A stretch of 64,000 nucleotides of DNA from Conexibacter woesei DSM 14684 (GTDB lineage Bacteria; Actinomycetota; Thermoleophilia; Solirubrobacterales; Solirubrobacteraceae). Location: contig NC_013739.1 of assembly GCF_000025265.1 (NCBI RefSeq), positions 1,860,001-1,924,000 on the forward strand, given 5' to 3'. This document shows positions 32,433-44,508 of the stretch, in pieces; position 1 is the stretch's first letter, and every line of letters starts with the position of its first letter. The notes beneath the pieces are model-generated. The model had not been told where the DNA came from and ran no database searches. It saw nothing but the letters and a program-made list of their open reading frames with translations. A program made the translations under genes and the position numbers.

Positions 32433-34115
32433 CTAGCCTGTCGCTCTTCTGCGTTGGAGGGCCGTGACGAGCACGTCGTGGGCGGCCGGGGCGGCGACGT
32501 CGCCGCCGGCGCCCGCCTCGGTGAACAGCACGCCGACTGCGACGCGCGGCTTTCTGTCCGGCGCATAGGCGACGAACCATGCGTCGGTGTCGGGGATGTC
32601 GTCCGTCTGGTGGTCGGGCGCCTCGGAGCCGTCCTCGGGCGCGACCGTGCTGCGCAACTCGGCGGTGCCGGTCTTGCCGGCGACGACGACGCCGTCGATC
32701 GCGGCGGCGCCGCCGGTGCCGTCCTTGACGACCTCGGTCATCATCCGGCCGACCTCGTGGGCGATCTTCGGGCTCGTGACGCGCACGAATCTCGGCGTCG
32801 CGCCGAGCTGCAGCGTCGGCACCGGGCGCTTGCCGCCGTTGGCGATCGTGGCGGCGACGAGCGTCATCTGGAGCGCGGTCGCCTGCACCAGGCCCTGGCC
32901 GATCGCGGAGGAGCCGACCGCGAGGTCGTCGCCGATCTCGCCGGCCGCGGGTATCGTGCTGGTGGCGGCGCCGGGGATCGGCACCGCTCTGTTGAAGCCG
33001 AACCGCTCGCTCACCTCGACCAGCTTCTCGGCGCCGAGTCTCGCGCCCAGCGGCGCGAAGACCGAGTTGCACGAGTGGGCGAAGGAGGCGACGAGCGAGC
33101 CGCCGCAGAACTCCCCGCTGGCGTTCTGGATCGGCACGCCGGAGAGCGTCGCCTCGCTGACGACGGGGTACTGCGTGTCCGGCTTGGCGATGCCCTCTTC
33201 GAGCGCGCCCGTGAGCGTGATGATCTTGAACGTCGAGCCGGGCGGCTGCAGGCCCGAGTAGGCGACGCCCGCGAGCGCGAGGATCTCGCCGGTCGCCGGG
33301 TCGATCGCGGAGATGCCGCCGTAGCGGGAGCCCATCATCGCGATCGCCGTACGTTCGACCTCCGGGTCGATCGTCGTGTGGACCGGTCTCGCCCCACGCG
33401 GCTCCGATCTCGCCAGCACGCGGGTGCCGCCGAGCAGCCGGCCGCCGGGCTCGCCTGCGAGCTGTTCCTGGAAGACGCGCTCCAGGCCCGAGACGCCGAC
33501 CTGCGCGTCCTCGGGGTAGCCGAGCGCGCGCATCGCCGCTCTCTGCTCTGCCGGGATCGGTTCGAGCCGGCCGACCACCTGCGTCGCGACGTCCGGGATC
33601 GCGGACGTGCGGTCGGAGCCTTCCGCCAGCACCGCGCCGTCGCGCGCCAGCAGCGTGCCGCGCGACGGCAGCGCCGTCTCGCGCGTGAGCTGCTCGCCCG
33701 GCTGGAGGTCGGGGAAGACGAGCTGCGGTCTCCAGGCGATCTTCGCCTCCTCGCCCTCGCCGCTGAGCGGCACGTCGAGTATGCCGCGCACGGTTCCGAA
33801 GACGCGCGTGCGGACAGCGACCTCGACCGGGATCACGTCGCCGTCGCGGTCGCGGACCTTGCCGAGGGCGAGCGCACGCGTCGTCGCCGTCTCGGCGGCG
33901 GAGCGGTAGGCGGCGGTGAACGCCGACAGCGTGACGCCCTCCTGCGCTCTCTCGTCGAGCAGTCTGTACATGCCGGCGTAGTCGCCTCTGGACCACAGCG
34001 TCACGAAGCTCTGCACCGTCTCGCGCTCGTGCTTGCCGCCGCCGGAGCCGGCGACGATGCCGACGATCAGCGCGACGACGGCGACCGCGATGACGGTGGG
34101 AACGAGCCGGCGCAT
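32433..34115 (-). CDS. Class B penicillin-binding protein with NTF2-like N-terminal domain
   Basis: 560-aa membrane-anchored peptidoglycan D,D-transpeptidase. One N-terminal helix (about 5-25), NTF2-like MecA_N-type domain (about 28-135), dimerisation domain, and transpeptidase domain with SxxK at Ser294 (GSTFK), SxN at 348-350 (SCN) and KTGT at 481. All three active motifs are intact. Similar architectures confer low beta-lactam affinity in other bacteria; that cannot be judged here. ATG 34115 chosen; a GTG 7 codons earlier also fits. Confidence 0.92.
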   Translation of the reverse strand: MRRLVPTVIAVAVVALIVGIVAGSGGGKHERETVQSFVTLWSRGDYAGMYRLLDERAQEGVTLSAFTAAYRSAAETATTRALALGKVRDRDGDVIPVEVAVRTRVFGTVRGILDVPLSGEGEEAKIAWRPQLVFPDLQPGEQLTRETALPSRGTLLARDGAVLAEGSDRTSAIPDVATQVVGRLEPIPAEQRAAMRALGYPEDAQVGVSGLERVFQEQLAGEPGGRLLGGTRVLARSEPRGARPVHTTIDPEVERTAIAMMGSRYGGISAIDPATGEILALAGVAYSGLQPPGSTFKIITLTGALEEGIAKPDTQYPVVSEATLSGVPIQNASGEFCGGSLVASFAHSCNSVFAPLGARLGAEKLVEVSERFGFNRAVPIPGAATSTIPAAGEIGDDLAVGSSAIGQGLVQATALQMTLVAATIANGGKRPVPTLQLGATPRFVRVTSPKIAHEVGRMMTEVVKDGTGGAAAIDGVVVAGKTGTAELRSTVAPEDGSEAPDHQTDDIPDTDAWFVAYAPDRKPRVAVGVLFTEAGAGGDVAAPAAHDVLVTALQRRRATG

Positions 34116-34301
34116 GCGGCGGCGCCGCCGCCGAACGTCTGCGGCGGAGTATCGCGACGGCGGATTTCGCCACGCGCCCCCACTACGGCTGCCTGCCTCC
34201 ACGTGCACGCGGAGGGTAGATGATTCCCTGGAAATTGCGAACTCTCGTGCGATCGCCCGGACTCCAGCCGGAATCCGGCACCCGTCATGCTTCTCCGGTC
34301 C

Positions 34302-35453
34302 ATGACGACGCTCGACTGGATCATCGTCGCGATCGCGCTCCTGTTCGCCGTCTTCGGCTACCTGCGGGGGTTCATCGTCGGCGCGCTGTCGCTCGGCGGC
34401 TTCGCGGCCGGCGCGCTGCTGGGGGCGCGGGTCGGACCGCTGCTGCTGCCCGACGAGTCGCACTCGCCGTACGCGCCGCTGTTCGCGCTGGCCGGCGCGC
34501 TGCTCGTCGGCGGGCTGCTGTCGAGCGTGCTGGAGACGGTCGGGATGCGCGCGAGACGCGTGCTGCGGCTGCCCGGCCTCGGTCTGCTGGACGGCCTGCT
34601 CGGCGCGCTGCTGACGGCGGCGCTGGCGCTCGGCCTCGTCTGGATCGCCGGCGCGGTCGTGCTGCAGACGCCGGGGATCCGCGACCTGCGCCACGAGGTC
34701 CAGCGCTCGAAGCTGCTGAGCGAGCTGAACGAGGTGCTGCCGCCGTCAGGGCCGATCCTCAACGCACTCGCCCGCTTCGACCCGCTGCCGCGGCTGCCCG
34801 GCCCGGGCGCCGACGTGCCGCCGCCGTCGCGCGACGTGCTGCGCCAGCCCGGCGTGCGGGCGGCGGCGCCGAGCGTCGTGCGGATCCTCGGCAACGCCTG
34901 CGGGCTCGGCGTCGAGGGCTCCGGCTGGGTCGCCGACGGCGATCTGGTCGTGACGAACGCCCACGTCGTCGCCGGCCAGGACGACACGATCGTGCAGGAG
35001 CGCGGCGAGGGCCGGTCGCTCGACGCGAGCGTCGTCCACTTCGACGCCCGCAACGACGTCGCGGTGCTGCGCGTGCCCGAACTCGACGCGCCGCCGCTCG
35101 GGCTCGTCGCCGAGCCCGCGTCGGGCACCGCGGGCGCGATCCTCGGCTTCCCGCACAACGGCCCGTTCGACGTCCGCCCGGCGCGGATCGGCGCGACGCG
35201 GACGGTGCTGTCCGACGACGCGTACGGCAACGGGCCGGTCTCCCGCTCGGTGACGACGCTGCGCGGGCTGGTGCGCAGCGGCAACTCCGGCGGACCCGTG
35301 GTCGACGCAGAAGGGCGCGTGCTGACGACCGTCTTCGCGGCGACCACGAGCGGTGACAACGGCGGCTACGGCGTGCCGAACGCGGTCGTGCGCTCGGCGC
35401 TCGCCGGGGCGAGCCGCGGCGTGACGGTCTCCAGCGGCCCCTGCGCGCGCTGA
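34302..35453 (+). CDS. MarP-like membrane serine protease (CvpA + trypsin domains)
   Basis: 383-aa protein: four CvpA-like membrane helices (about 4-125) and a periplasmic trypsin-like domain with His221 (TNAHVV), Asp252 (NDVAVLRV) and Ser329 (GNSGGPV). Two cysteines (GNACGLG and final SGPCAR) bracket the protease domain, as in mycobacterial MarP, where a disulfide is needed for activity. MarP is required for acid resistance in M. tuberculosis. An in-frame ATG at 34287 is an alternative start. Confidence 0.92.
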   Translation: MTTLDWIIVAIALLFAVFGYLRGFIVGALSLGGFAAGALLGARVGPLLLPDESHSPYAPLFALAGALLVGGLLSSVLETVGMRARRVLRLPGLGLLDGLLGALLTAALALGLVWIAGAVVLQTPGIRDLRHEVQRSKLLSELNEVLPPSGPILNALARFDPLPRLPGPGADVPPPSRDVLRQPGVRAAAPSVVRILGNACGLGVEGSGWVADGDLVVTNAHVVAGQDDTIVQERGEGRSLDASVVHFDARNDVAVLRVPELDAPPLGLVAEPASGTAGAILGFPHNGPFDVRPARIGATRTVLSDDAYGNGPVSRSVTTLRGLVRSGNSGGPVVDAEGRVLTTVFAATTSGDNGGYGVPNAVVRSALAGASRGVTVSSGPCAR

Positions 35454-35500
35454 ACGCGCTGAGCGCGGCTCTCCGCCGAGGGCGCTACGCTGCACGGCCC

Positions 35501-37765
<2,265 letters not shown>

Positions 37766-37816
37766 GGTGGCGCTCGCGCCGGGGCCGTCGGGTCCGGGCG
37801 CGAGGATGTCGGTCCT

Positions 37817-40777
37817 GTGTCACTGAAGCTCGTCATCGGTCCCGCGAACGCGGCGAAGGCCGGCACCGCATTGGGCGCGTTCCGCGCCAGGCTGCGGCAC
37901 GACCCGTGGCTGGTCGTGCCGACCGCCGCCGACGTCGCTCACTACGAGCGCGAGCTGACGCAGGACGGGCCGCGTCGCGGCGGTCGCGTCGCGACCTTCT
38001 CCGGCTTCGTGCGCGAGGTCGCGCAGCGGGCCGGCTACGCGGCGCGCGTCGTCGCGCCGCTGCAGCGCGAGCGGGTCGTCGCGGAGGCGATCGCCTCCGC
38101 GAGACTCCAGGCGCTCGCGCCGATCGCCGGGACACGCGGCTTCCTGCACGCCGCCGGCGCCTTCACGGCCGAGCTGGAGCGGACGCTGCTGACGCCGCAG
38201 CGGCTGACGGCGGCGGTGCGGGCGCTGCCCGACGCGCCGCCGACGCTGCACGAGGTCGCCGCGATCTACGACCGCTACGCGCGCGGGCTGGAGCGGCTCG
38301 GCCGCGTCGACGCCGAGCTGTTCGCCTGGAGAGCGCTCGACGCGCTGCGCGCGCGTAAGGAGGTCTGGGGCGACACCCCCGTCGTCTTCTACGGCTTCGA
38401 CGACTTCACGACGTTGGAGCGCGACGCGATCGAGACGCTCTCGCGCGTCGTCGGCGCCGAGGTGACGGTGTCGCTGACGTACGAGCCGGGCCGTGCGGCG
38501 TTCGCCGGCCGTGCGCGCACGTTCGCGGAGCTGAGCCAGATCGCGACCGAGGTGCAGGAGCTGCCGGCGCTCGACGACTGGTACGACGAGGCCGGCCGCG
38601 CGCCGCTGCACGCGCTGGAGCGCGGGCTGTTCGAGCCGGCCGCCGCGCGCGACGCCGAGGCGGGCGACGCGGTCCGGCTGCTCGTCGCCGGCGGCGAGCG
38701 CGCCGAGATCGAGCTGGTCGCCGCGACCGTGCTGGAGCTGCTCGGCGACGGCGTTCCGGGTGAGGAGATCGCCGTCGTCCTGCGGACGCCGGCGCGCAGC
38801 GCCTCGCTCGTCGAGCAGGTCTTCGGCGCGTACGCGATCCCGCACACGCTCGACTGGCGTGTGCCGCTCGCGCACACCGCGCTCGGGCGCGGACTGCTCG
38901 CGCTCGCGCGCTGCGCGCTGCTGCCCGCCGACGCGCGTCCCGCCGATCTGCTCGCCTACCTGCGCACGCCCGGCCGGCTGCAGCGGCTGGAGCTGGCGGA
39001 TCGGCTGGAGCTGACGGTCCGGCGACGCGCGCTGCTGAGCATGGAGGAGGCGCGAAGGGCGTGGGAGGAGGCGAGAGGCGGCTGGCCGCTGCGCGAGCTG
39101 GACCGGCTGCGCGGCGCCGCGGCCGACGGCCCGGCCGCGTTGCTCGGTGCGCTCGCACGCGAGGCGCGGACGCTGTTCGTCGCGCCGCACCGGGGGCAGG
39201 CGCGCGTGCTCGACGCCGCCGAGGAGGCCGACGCGCGCGCTCTCTCGGCGCTCCTGCGGGCGCTGGAGGAGCTGGGCGAGCTGGCGGCGGCCGAGCCCCG
39301 CCGCGCCGCGGAGCTGCTCGAGCCCGAGGCGCTGCTGGCCGCGCTCGGCGAGCTGGAGGTGTCGCTCGGCGCGACCGCGCGCGAGGGCGCGGTGCTCGTC
39401 GCCGACCCGCTCGCGATCCGCGCGCGGCGCTTCGACACGGTGATCGTCTGCGGCCTGCAGGAGGGCGAGTTCCCGCGCCCCGCGCACCCCGAGCCGTTCC
39501 TCTCCGACGACGTGCGGCGCGAGCTGAACGCGGTCGCGGGCCTGCGGCTGCCGCTGCGCGAGGACGCGCTCGCGGACGAGCGCTACCTCTTCTACGCGAC
39601 CGCCTCGCGGCCGCGGCGGCGGCTGATCCTCAGCTGCCGCGACGCCGACGAGGACGGCAACCCGGCGCTGCCGTCGTTCTTCGTCGACGACGTGCGCGCG
39701 TTGCTGCGCGAGCTGCCCGAGCGCCACCGGCCGCTGTCGGCGGTCACCTGGCCGCTCGACGCCGCGCCGACGGACGCGGAGCGCGAGCGCGCGGAGGCGC
39801 TCGCCGCGCCGCGCGAGCTGCCGCACCCGATCGGCTCGCTGAGCGAGGCGGCGACGGCGCTGCTGCGCCAACGCGAGGTGCTGTCGGCCGGCGCGCTGGA
39901 GCGCTACGCGCGCTGCCCGGTGCGCTGGTTCGTCGAGAGCGAGCTGCAGCCGGAGCGGTTCGAGCCCGATCCGGAGGCGATGGCGCGCGGCAGCTGCATC
40001 CACTCGGTGCTGGAGCGGACGCTTGCGCGCGTCAGCTGGCCGATCGCGGTCGCCGAGCTGCCGGCGATCGAGCAGGTCGTGCGCGAGGTCGTCGCCGAGG
40101 AGGCGTCTGCGTTCACGCTCGGCCGCGGCGCAGCGGCGCAGGCCGCGGCGGCGCACGAGATCGCCGCCGACGTGCTGCGGCTGCTGGCGCACGAGGCCGA
40201 GGCCGAGGCCGGCGGCGCGTTCAGACCGGCCGAGCTGGAGCTGCGCTTCGGGATGGGCGACGAGAGCGCGCTTCCGGCGCTGGAGCTGACCTCGGCGGAG
40301 CCTGGCGACGCCGCCGGGGGAGCGCCCGCTGAGCCGCTGCGCCTGCGCGGCGTGATCGACCGCGTCGACCTCGATGGCGCGGGCCGCGCGCTCGTGCGCG
40401 ACTACAAGAGCGGCCGCCGGCAGCCGAGCTGGCCGGTCGCGAAGTGGGCGTCCGAGGATCAGCTCCAGGTCGCGCTCTACATGGTCGCCGTGCGGGAGCT
40501 GATGGGCCGTCAGCCGGCCGGCGGTGTCTACCAGCCGCTGCGCGGCGAGGACCTGCGCGCGCGCGGCGTCGTGCGCGACGACGTCAACGCCGGCGATCTC
40601 GTCGTCGACACCGACCGCCGCTCGCAGGAGGAGCTGGAGCAGGAGCTGAGCGCCGCCTCCGAGCGCGCCTGCCAGCTCGCCGCGCAGCTGCGCGCCGGGA
40701 AGCTCGCGCCGTCGCCGGACACGTGCGGCTTCGGCGGCTGCGCCTATCCCGGGATCTGCCGCGTCGTCGACCAATGA
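37817..40777 (+). CDS. AddB-like helicase-nuclease subunit
   Basis: 986-aa large protein with an N-terminal UvrD-like helicase fold whose nucleotide site is degenerate (GPANAAKAG instead of GxxxxGKT), helicase-like motifs in the middle (VIVCGLQEGEFPRP, YLFYATASRPRRRLIL), and a C-terminal PD-(D/E)XK nuclease (LRGVIDRVDLD, VRDYKSGR). Four cysteines frame the nuclease: Cys700 and Cys970, 975, 981, the 4Fe-4S pattern of AddB. Works in double-strand-break end resection. GTG start; ATGA overlap with the next gene. Confidence 0.9.
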   Translation: MSLKLVIGPANAAKAGTALGAFRARLRHDPWLVVPTAADVAHYERELTQDGPRRGGRVATFSGFVREVAQRAGYAARVVAPLQRERVVAEAIASARLQALAPIAGTRGFLHAAGAFTAELERTLLTPQRLTAAVRALPDAPPTLHEVAAIYDRYARGLERLGRVDAELFAWRALDALRARKEVWGDTPVVFYGFDDFTTLERDAIETLSRVVGAEVTVSLTYEPGRAAFAGRARTFAELSQIATEVQELPALDDWYDEAGRAPLHALERGLFEPAAARDAEAGDAVRLLVAGGERAEIELVAATVLELLGDGVPGEEIAVVLRTPARSASLVEQVFGAYAIPHTLDWRVPLAHTALGRGLLALARCALLPADARPADLLAYLRTPGRLQRLELADRLELTVRRRALLSMEEARRAWEEARGGWPLRELDRLRGAAADGPAALLGALAREARTLFVAPHRGQARVLDAAEEADARALSALLRALEELGELAAAEPRRAAELLEPEALLAALGELEVSLGATAREGAVLVADPLAIRARRFDTVIVCGLQEGEFPRPAHPEPFLSDDVRRELNAVAGLRLPLREDALADERYLFYATASRPRRRLILSCRDADEDGNPALPSFFVDDVRALLRELPERHRPLSAVTWPLDAAPTDAERERAEALAAPRELPHPIGSLSEAATALLRQREVLSAGALERYARCPVRWFVESELQPERFEPDPEAMARGSCIHSVLERTLARVSWPIAVAELPAIEQVVREVVAEEASAFTLGRGAAAQAAAAHEIAADVLRLLAHEAEAEAGGAFRPAELELRFGMGDESALPALELTSAEPGDAAGGAPAEPLRLRGVIDRVDLDGAGRALVRDYKSGRRQPSWPVAKWASEDQLQVALYMVAVRELMGRQPAGGVYQPLRGEDLRARGVVRDDVNAGDLVVDTDRRSQEELEQELSAASERACQLAAQLRAGKLAPSPDTCGFGGCAYPGICRVVDQ

Positions 40778-43700
40778 GCGCGTCGGTCCCGTTCACCTCC
40801 GAGCAGCGCGCGGCGATCGAGCACGCCGGCGGGCTGCTGCTGACCGCCAACGCCGGCAGCGGCAAGACGTCGGTGATGGCAGAGCGGTTCGTGCGGGCGG
40901 TGCTGCACGAGGGCGTCGAGGTGACGCGGATCCTCGCGATCACCTTCACCGAGAAGGCGGCGTCGGAGCTGAAGGAGCGCGTCCGGCGCCGCTTCGAGGC
41001 GCTCGGGGAGCCGGAGCGCGCGCGGGCGACGGAGGGCGCGTGGGTCTCGACGATCCACGGCTTCTGCGCGCGGCTGTTGCGCACCCATCCGCTCGCGGCG
41101 GGGATCGACCCGCGTTTCAGCGTGCTCGACGAGCACGGCGCGAGACAGCTCGCCGTGGGCGCGTTCGACGCCGCGCTCGACGCGCTCGCCGAGGAGCACG
41201 GGACCGCGGCGCTGGAGCTGATCGCGGCGTACAGACCGGCCGATCTGCGCAGCGCGATCCTCGACGTCCACGGCGAGCTGCGCAGCCGCGGGGAGGAGCA
41301 GCCGTCGTTGCCGCAGCCGCGCCCGGCGGCGCTGGAGCCCAAGCGCGTCGCCTTGGCGATCGCGCGCGTCCAGGCGGAGGCGGAGGTCGCCGTCGCGAGA
41401 GACGGCAGAAGCGTCTTCCGAGCACGGCTGGCGCTGGCGGAGTGCGAGAGACTGCTGGAGCGCGTCGCGGCGGCATCGGCGGGCGACCCCGGGTACGCGC
41501 CGTCGCCCGGCGAGGTCGCGAGGCTGGCGCTGCCGAGAAACGGCAGAGCGCTGGCGGGCGAGGGCTGCGAGGGCTACCGGACGGCGCTGCAGGCGTACGT
41601 CGACGCGTGCGCCGACGCGCACGCCGTGCCCGTCCACGGGCTGCTCGACGCGCTCCTGCGTGGCTTCGGCAGACGCTACGCGGAGGCCAAGCAGCGCGCC
41701 TCGGCGGTCGACTTCGAGGACCTGGAGCTGCGCGCCAACCGGCTGCTGCGCGAGCACGAGGAGCTGCGCGCCCGCTACGCGGAGCGCTTCGTCCACGTGA
41801 TGGTCGACGAGTTCCAGGACACGAACCCGCTGCAGCTGGAGCTGCTGGAGCGGATCGCGGGCGAGCGGCTGTTCACCGTCGGCGACGAGCTGCAGTCGAT
41901 CTATGGCTTCCGTCACGCCGACGTCGAGCTGTTCCGCCGCCGTCGCAAGGCGCTCGCCGAGCACGGCGCCGCCGCCTCGCTGGCGACGAACTTCCGCAGC
42001 CACGCGGAGATCCTGGAGACGCTCAACGTCGCGTTCGCGCCCCGCTTCGGCGAGAGCTTCACGCCGCTCGTGGCGGGGCGCGAGGAGCGCGCGGACGCAC
42101 TCCCCGTGGCCGGCCCGCGGGTCGAGCTGCTCGTCGTCGACGTGAGAGCGGACTGGGCGAACGCGGGGCTGCTGCCGGAGGGGATGGCGGCGCCCGCGCC
42201 GTTGTGGCGCGTCGCGGAGGCGCGTGCGCTGGCGGCGCGCGTGCGCGAGCTGCTCGACGGCGGTCGCCGCGCCGGCGACGTCGTGCTGCTGCTGCGCGCG
42301 ACCGGCGACCTCGCCGTCTACGAGCGGGCGCTGACCGACCTGGCGGTGCCGACGTACGTGATCGGCGGGCGCGGCTACTGGGCGCAGCAGCAGGTGCGCG
42401 ACCTCGTCGCCTACCTCGGCGTGCTGGCGAACCCGCGCGACGGAGTCGCGCTGCAGTCGCTGCTCGCCTCGCCGCTCGTCGGGCTCTCCTCCGACGGTCT
42501 CGTGCAGGTCGTCGCGGCGGCGCGCGCGAGCCGCCGCGAGGGCGAGCCGCCGGACCCGTGGTGGGTGCTGACGGAGGGGCGGGAGCTGCTGGCGCGCCTG
42601 GCACCGGACGACGCGGAGCGAGTGGAGGAGCTGCGCGCGTGGCTGCCGGCCGAGCGCGCGACGGCGCCGCGCCACAGCCTCGAGTCGCTGCTGGACCGCG
42701 TGCTCGACCAGACCGGCTACGACGTCGAGCTGCTGCGGCTGCCGAGCGGCGCGCGGCGGCTCGCGAACGTGCGCAAGCTGATGCGGCTCGCGCGCGAGTT
42801 CGAGGCCGAGGAGGGACGCGACCTGCGCGGCTTCGTCGACATGGTGATGGAGCTGGGCGGCGGCCTGGAGAGCAGCAGAGAGCAGGACCGCGAGAGCGAG
42901 GCCCCGGTCGAGGGTGAGGCGCTCGACGCGGTGCGCCTGATGACGATCCACCGCGCGAAGGGGCTGGAGTTCCCCGTCGTCTGCGTCGCCGACCTCGGCC
43001 GCGGCTCGCCGGCGGCCGGCAGCGACGTCGTGCGCGTCGGCAGAGACGGCCGCGTCGGGATCAAGCTCAAGACGCTCGACGGCTCCGCGCCGCGCCCTGC
43101 GCTGGCATACAGGCCGATCGGCGAGGCGCGGGCCCGCGCCGAGTCCGACGAGGAGGCGCGTCTCTACTACGTCGCGATGACCCGCGCCCGCGAGCAGCTG
43201 ATCCTGTCCGGCGCCGTGCCGACCGAGCCGTGGCCCGAGCCCAAGCTCGGCGCGCCCGCGATCACCTGGATCGGGCCGGCGTTCGTGCCGGAGATCGCGA
43301 GATTGGCGGCGCCGGACGGCGAGCCTTCCGGGGTGGTCTCGAACGAGGGGCAGGCTGTTGCGTACTCGGTCGTTCGGCCTGGAGCGGCTGCGTTGGCGCC
43401 GTCGCTCGCGGGCTCGGAGGGTGACCGCGGGCGGGTCCTGTCGCATGCGCGCGAACGCACACCCGCCGGGCGGCGTGCGCACGTTCGTGCTCGCGCCACC
43501 CGCCCGATCGGCGACGGTGGTGGGACGGCTCCGCCCGTGGCGACGCTTTCCTACACCTCCCTCGCCGATCACGCGCGCTGTGGATACCGCTTCTATCTGG
43601 AGCGGGTGCTGAGACTGCCGCCGGTCGACGACGCCCCGCGCGGGCGGGGCGGGCGCCACGGGCTCGCCGCCTCGACGCGCGGCGTGATCGCGCATGCGCT

Positions 43701-44328
43701 GCTGGAGCAGGTCGACTTCGTGCGGGCGCAGCCGCCGGACGCCGAGCTGGTGCGGCGCGCGGCGGTGCGGGCCGGGGCGGACCCGACCGCGGAGGAGCTG
43801 GACGAGATCCGCGGCCTCGTCGTGCGCTTCCTCGCGAGCCCGCTGCGCGAGCGGCTTGCGAGTGCGAGAGATCTGCGGCGCGAGCAGGCGTTCTCGTTCG
43901 CGCTCGACGAGCTGCCGCTCGTCGGCGTCTTCGACGCGATCGCGCGGGAGGGAAACCGGACGCTGATCGTCGACTGGAAGAGCGACCGGCTCGAAGGCGC
44001 CGACCCGGGCGAGACGGTCGCGCGCGCCTACGGCCTCCAGCGCGCCGCCTACGCGCTCGCCGCGCTGCGCGACGACGCGCAGGAGGTCGAGGTCGTCCAC
44101 TGCTTCCTCGAACGGCCCGACGCGCCCGTCGGGGCGACCTTCCGCCGGCAGGACGCGCCGGCGCTGGAGGACGAGCTGCGCAGCCGCGCGCAGCGCGTGA
44201 TCGAGCGCGACTTCGCCGTCGCCGAGGACCCGCAGCCGCGTGTCTGCGACGGCTGCCCCGGCCGCGGCACGCTCTGCTCATGGCCGCTGGAGCGGACGTT
44301 CGGAGTCCCGGAGGGACGCCTGCTCTAG
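40774..44328 (+). CDS. AddA-like UvrD helicase-nuclease subunit
   Basis: 1184-aa protein: UvrD superfamily 1 helicase with intact Walker A (ANAGSGKT, Lys31), Walker B/motif II DEFQD at 345-349, GDELQSIYGFR, TIHRAKGLEFPVV, YYVAMTRAREQL, and a C-terminal PD-(D/E)XK nuclease (GVFDAI, DWKSDR with Asp1067 and Lys1069). Cys936 and Cys1158, 1161 and 1168 form a second cluster-like set, unusual for AddA. ATG 40774 overlaps the addB-like stop. Confidence 0.93.
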   Translation: MSASVPFTSEQRAAIEHAGGLLLTANAGSGKTSVMAERFVRAVLHEGVEVTRILAITFTEKAASELKERVRRRFEALGEPERARATEGAWVSTIHGFCARLLRTHPLAAGIDPRFSVLDEHGARQLAVGAFDAALDALAEEHGTAALELIAAYRPADLRSAILDVHGELRSRGEEQPSLPQPRPAALEPKRVALAIARVQAEAEVAVARDGRSVFRARLALAECERLLERVAAASAGDPGYAPSPGEVARLALPRNGRALAGEGCEGYRTALQAYVDACADAHAVPVHGLLDALLRGFGRRYAEAKQRASAVDFEDLELRANRLLREHEELRARYAERFVHVMVDEFQDTNPLQLELLERIAGERLFTVGDELQSIYGFRHADVELFRRRRKALAEHGAAASLATNFRSHAEILETLNVAFAPRFGESFTPLVAGREERADALPVAGPRVELLVVDVRADWANAGLLPEGMAAPAPLWRVAEARALAARVRELLDGGRRAGDVVLLLRATGDLAVYERALTDLAVPTYVIGGRGYWAQQQVRDLVAYLGVLANPRDGVALQSLLASPLVGLSSDGLVQVVAAARASRREGEPPDPWWVLTEGRELLARLAPDDAERVEELRAWLPAERATAPRHSLESLLDRVLDQTGYDVELLRLPSGARRLANVRKLMRLAREFEAEEGRDLRGFVDMVMELGGGLESSREQDRESEAPVEGEALDAVRLMTIHRAKGLEFPVVCVADLGRGSPAAGSDVVRVGRDGRVGIKLKTLDGSAPRPALAYRPIGEARARAESDEEARLYYVAMTRAREQLILSGAVPTEPWPEPKLGAPAITWIGPAFVPEIARLAAPDGEPSGVVSNEGQAVAYSVVRPGAAALAPSLAGSEGDRGRVLSHARERTPAGRRAHVRARATRPIGDGGGTAPPVATLSYTSLADHARCGYRFYLERVLRLPPVDDAPRGRGGRHGLAASTRGVIAHALLEQVDFVRAQPPDAELVRRAAVRAGADPTAEELDEIRGLVVRFLASPLRERLASARDLRREQAFSFALDELPLVGVFDAIAREGNRTLIVDWKSDRLEGADPGETVARAYGLQRAAYALAALRDDAQEVEVVHCFLERPDAPVGATFRRQDAPALEDELRSRAQRVIERDFAVAEDPQPRVCDGCPGRGTLCSWPLERTFGVPEGRLL

Positions 44329-44337
44329 GCTGGAAGG

Positions 44338-44508
44338 ATGCTTCGCCGCGACACGCCCAACACCGACAGAACCGAGCTGACCGAGATGCTGCGGAGACTC
44401 AGCAGAACCGGCGGGTCTGTGACCGTCAAGCTCGACGGCGAGCCGATCGCGCGGGTCGACCCGAGACCCAGACCGGCTACGCCGCCGCCTGCGAGAGACG
44501 AGCGCTGA
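44338..44508 (+). CDS. Possible small antitoxin-like protein (56 aa)
   Basis: ATG 44338, 9 bp after the AddA-like stop. The middle reads SVTVKLDGEPIARVDPR, resembling the beta-strand pair of Phd-type proteins (xITxxGxPVARL). Contains many AGA codons, as real genes here do. Its 3' end overlaps the convergent thioesterase by 32 bp. No toxin gene is adjacent. Confidence 0.4.
   Translation: MLRRDTPNTDRTELTEMLRRLSRTGGSVTVKLDGEPIARVDPRPRPATPPPARDER

Noticed and set aside
37820-44100. Two minus-strand open frames of about 1000 codons opposite the AddB- and AddA-like genes
   Set aside because: No domain motifs, low-complexity Arg/Gln/Val/Ala content, and the plus strand carries clear helicase and nuclease motifs.
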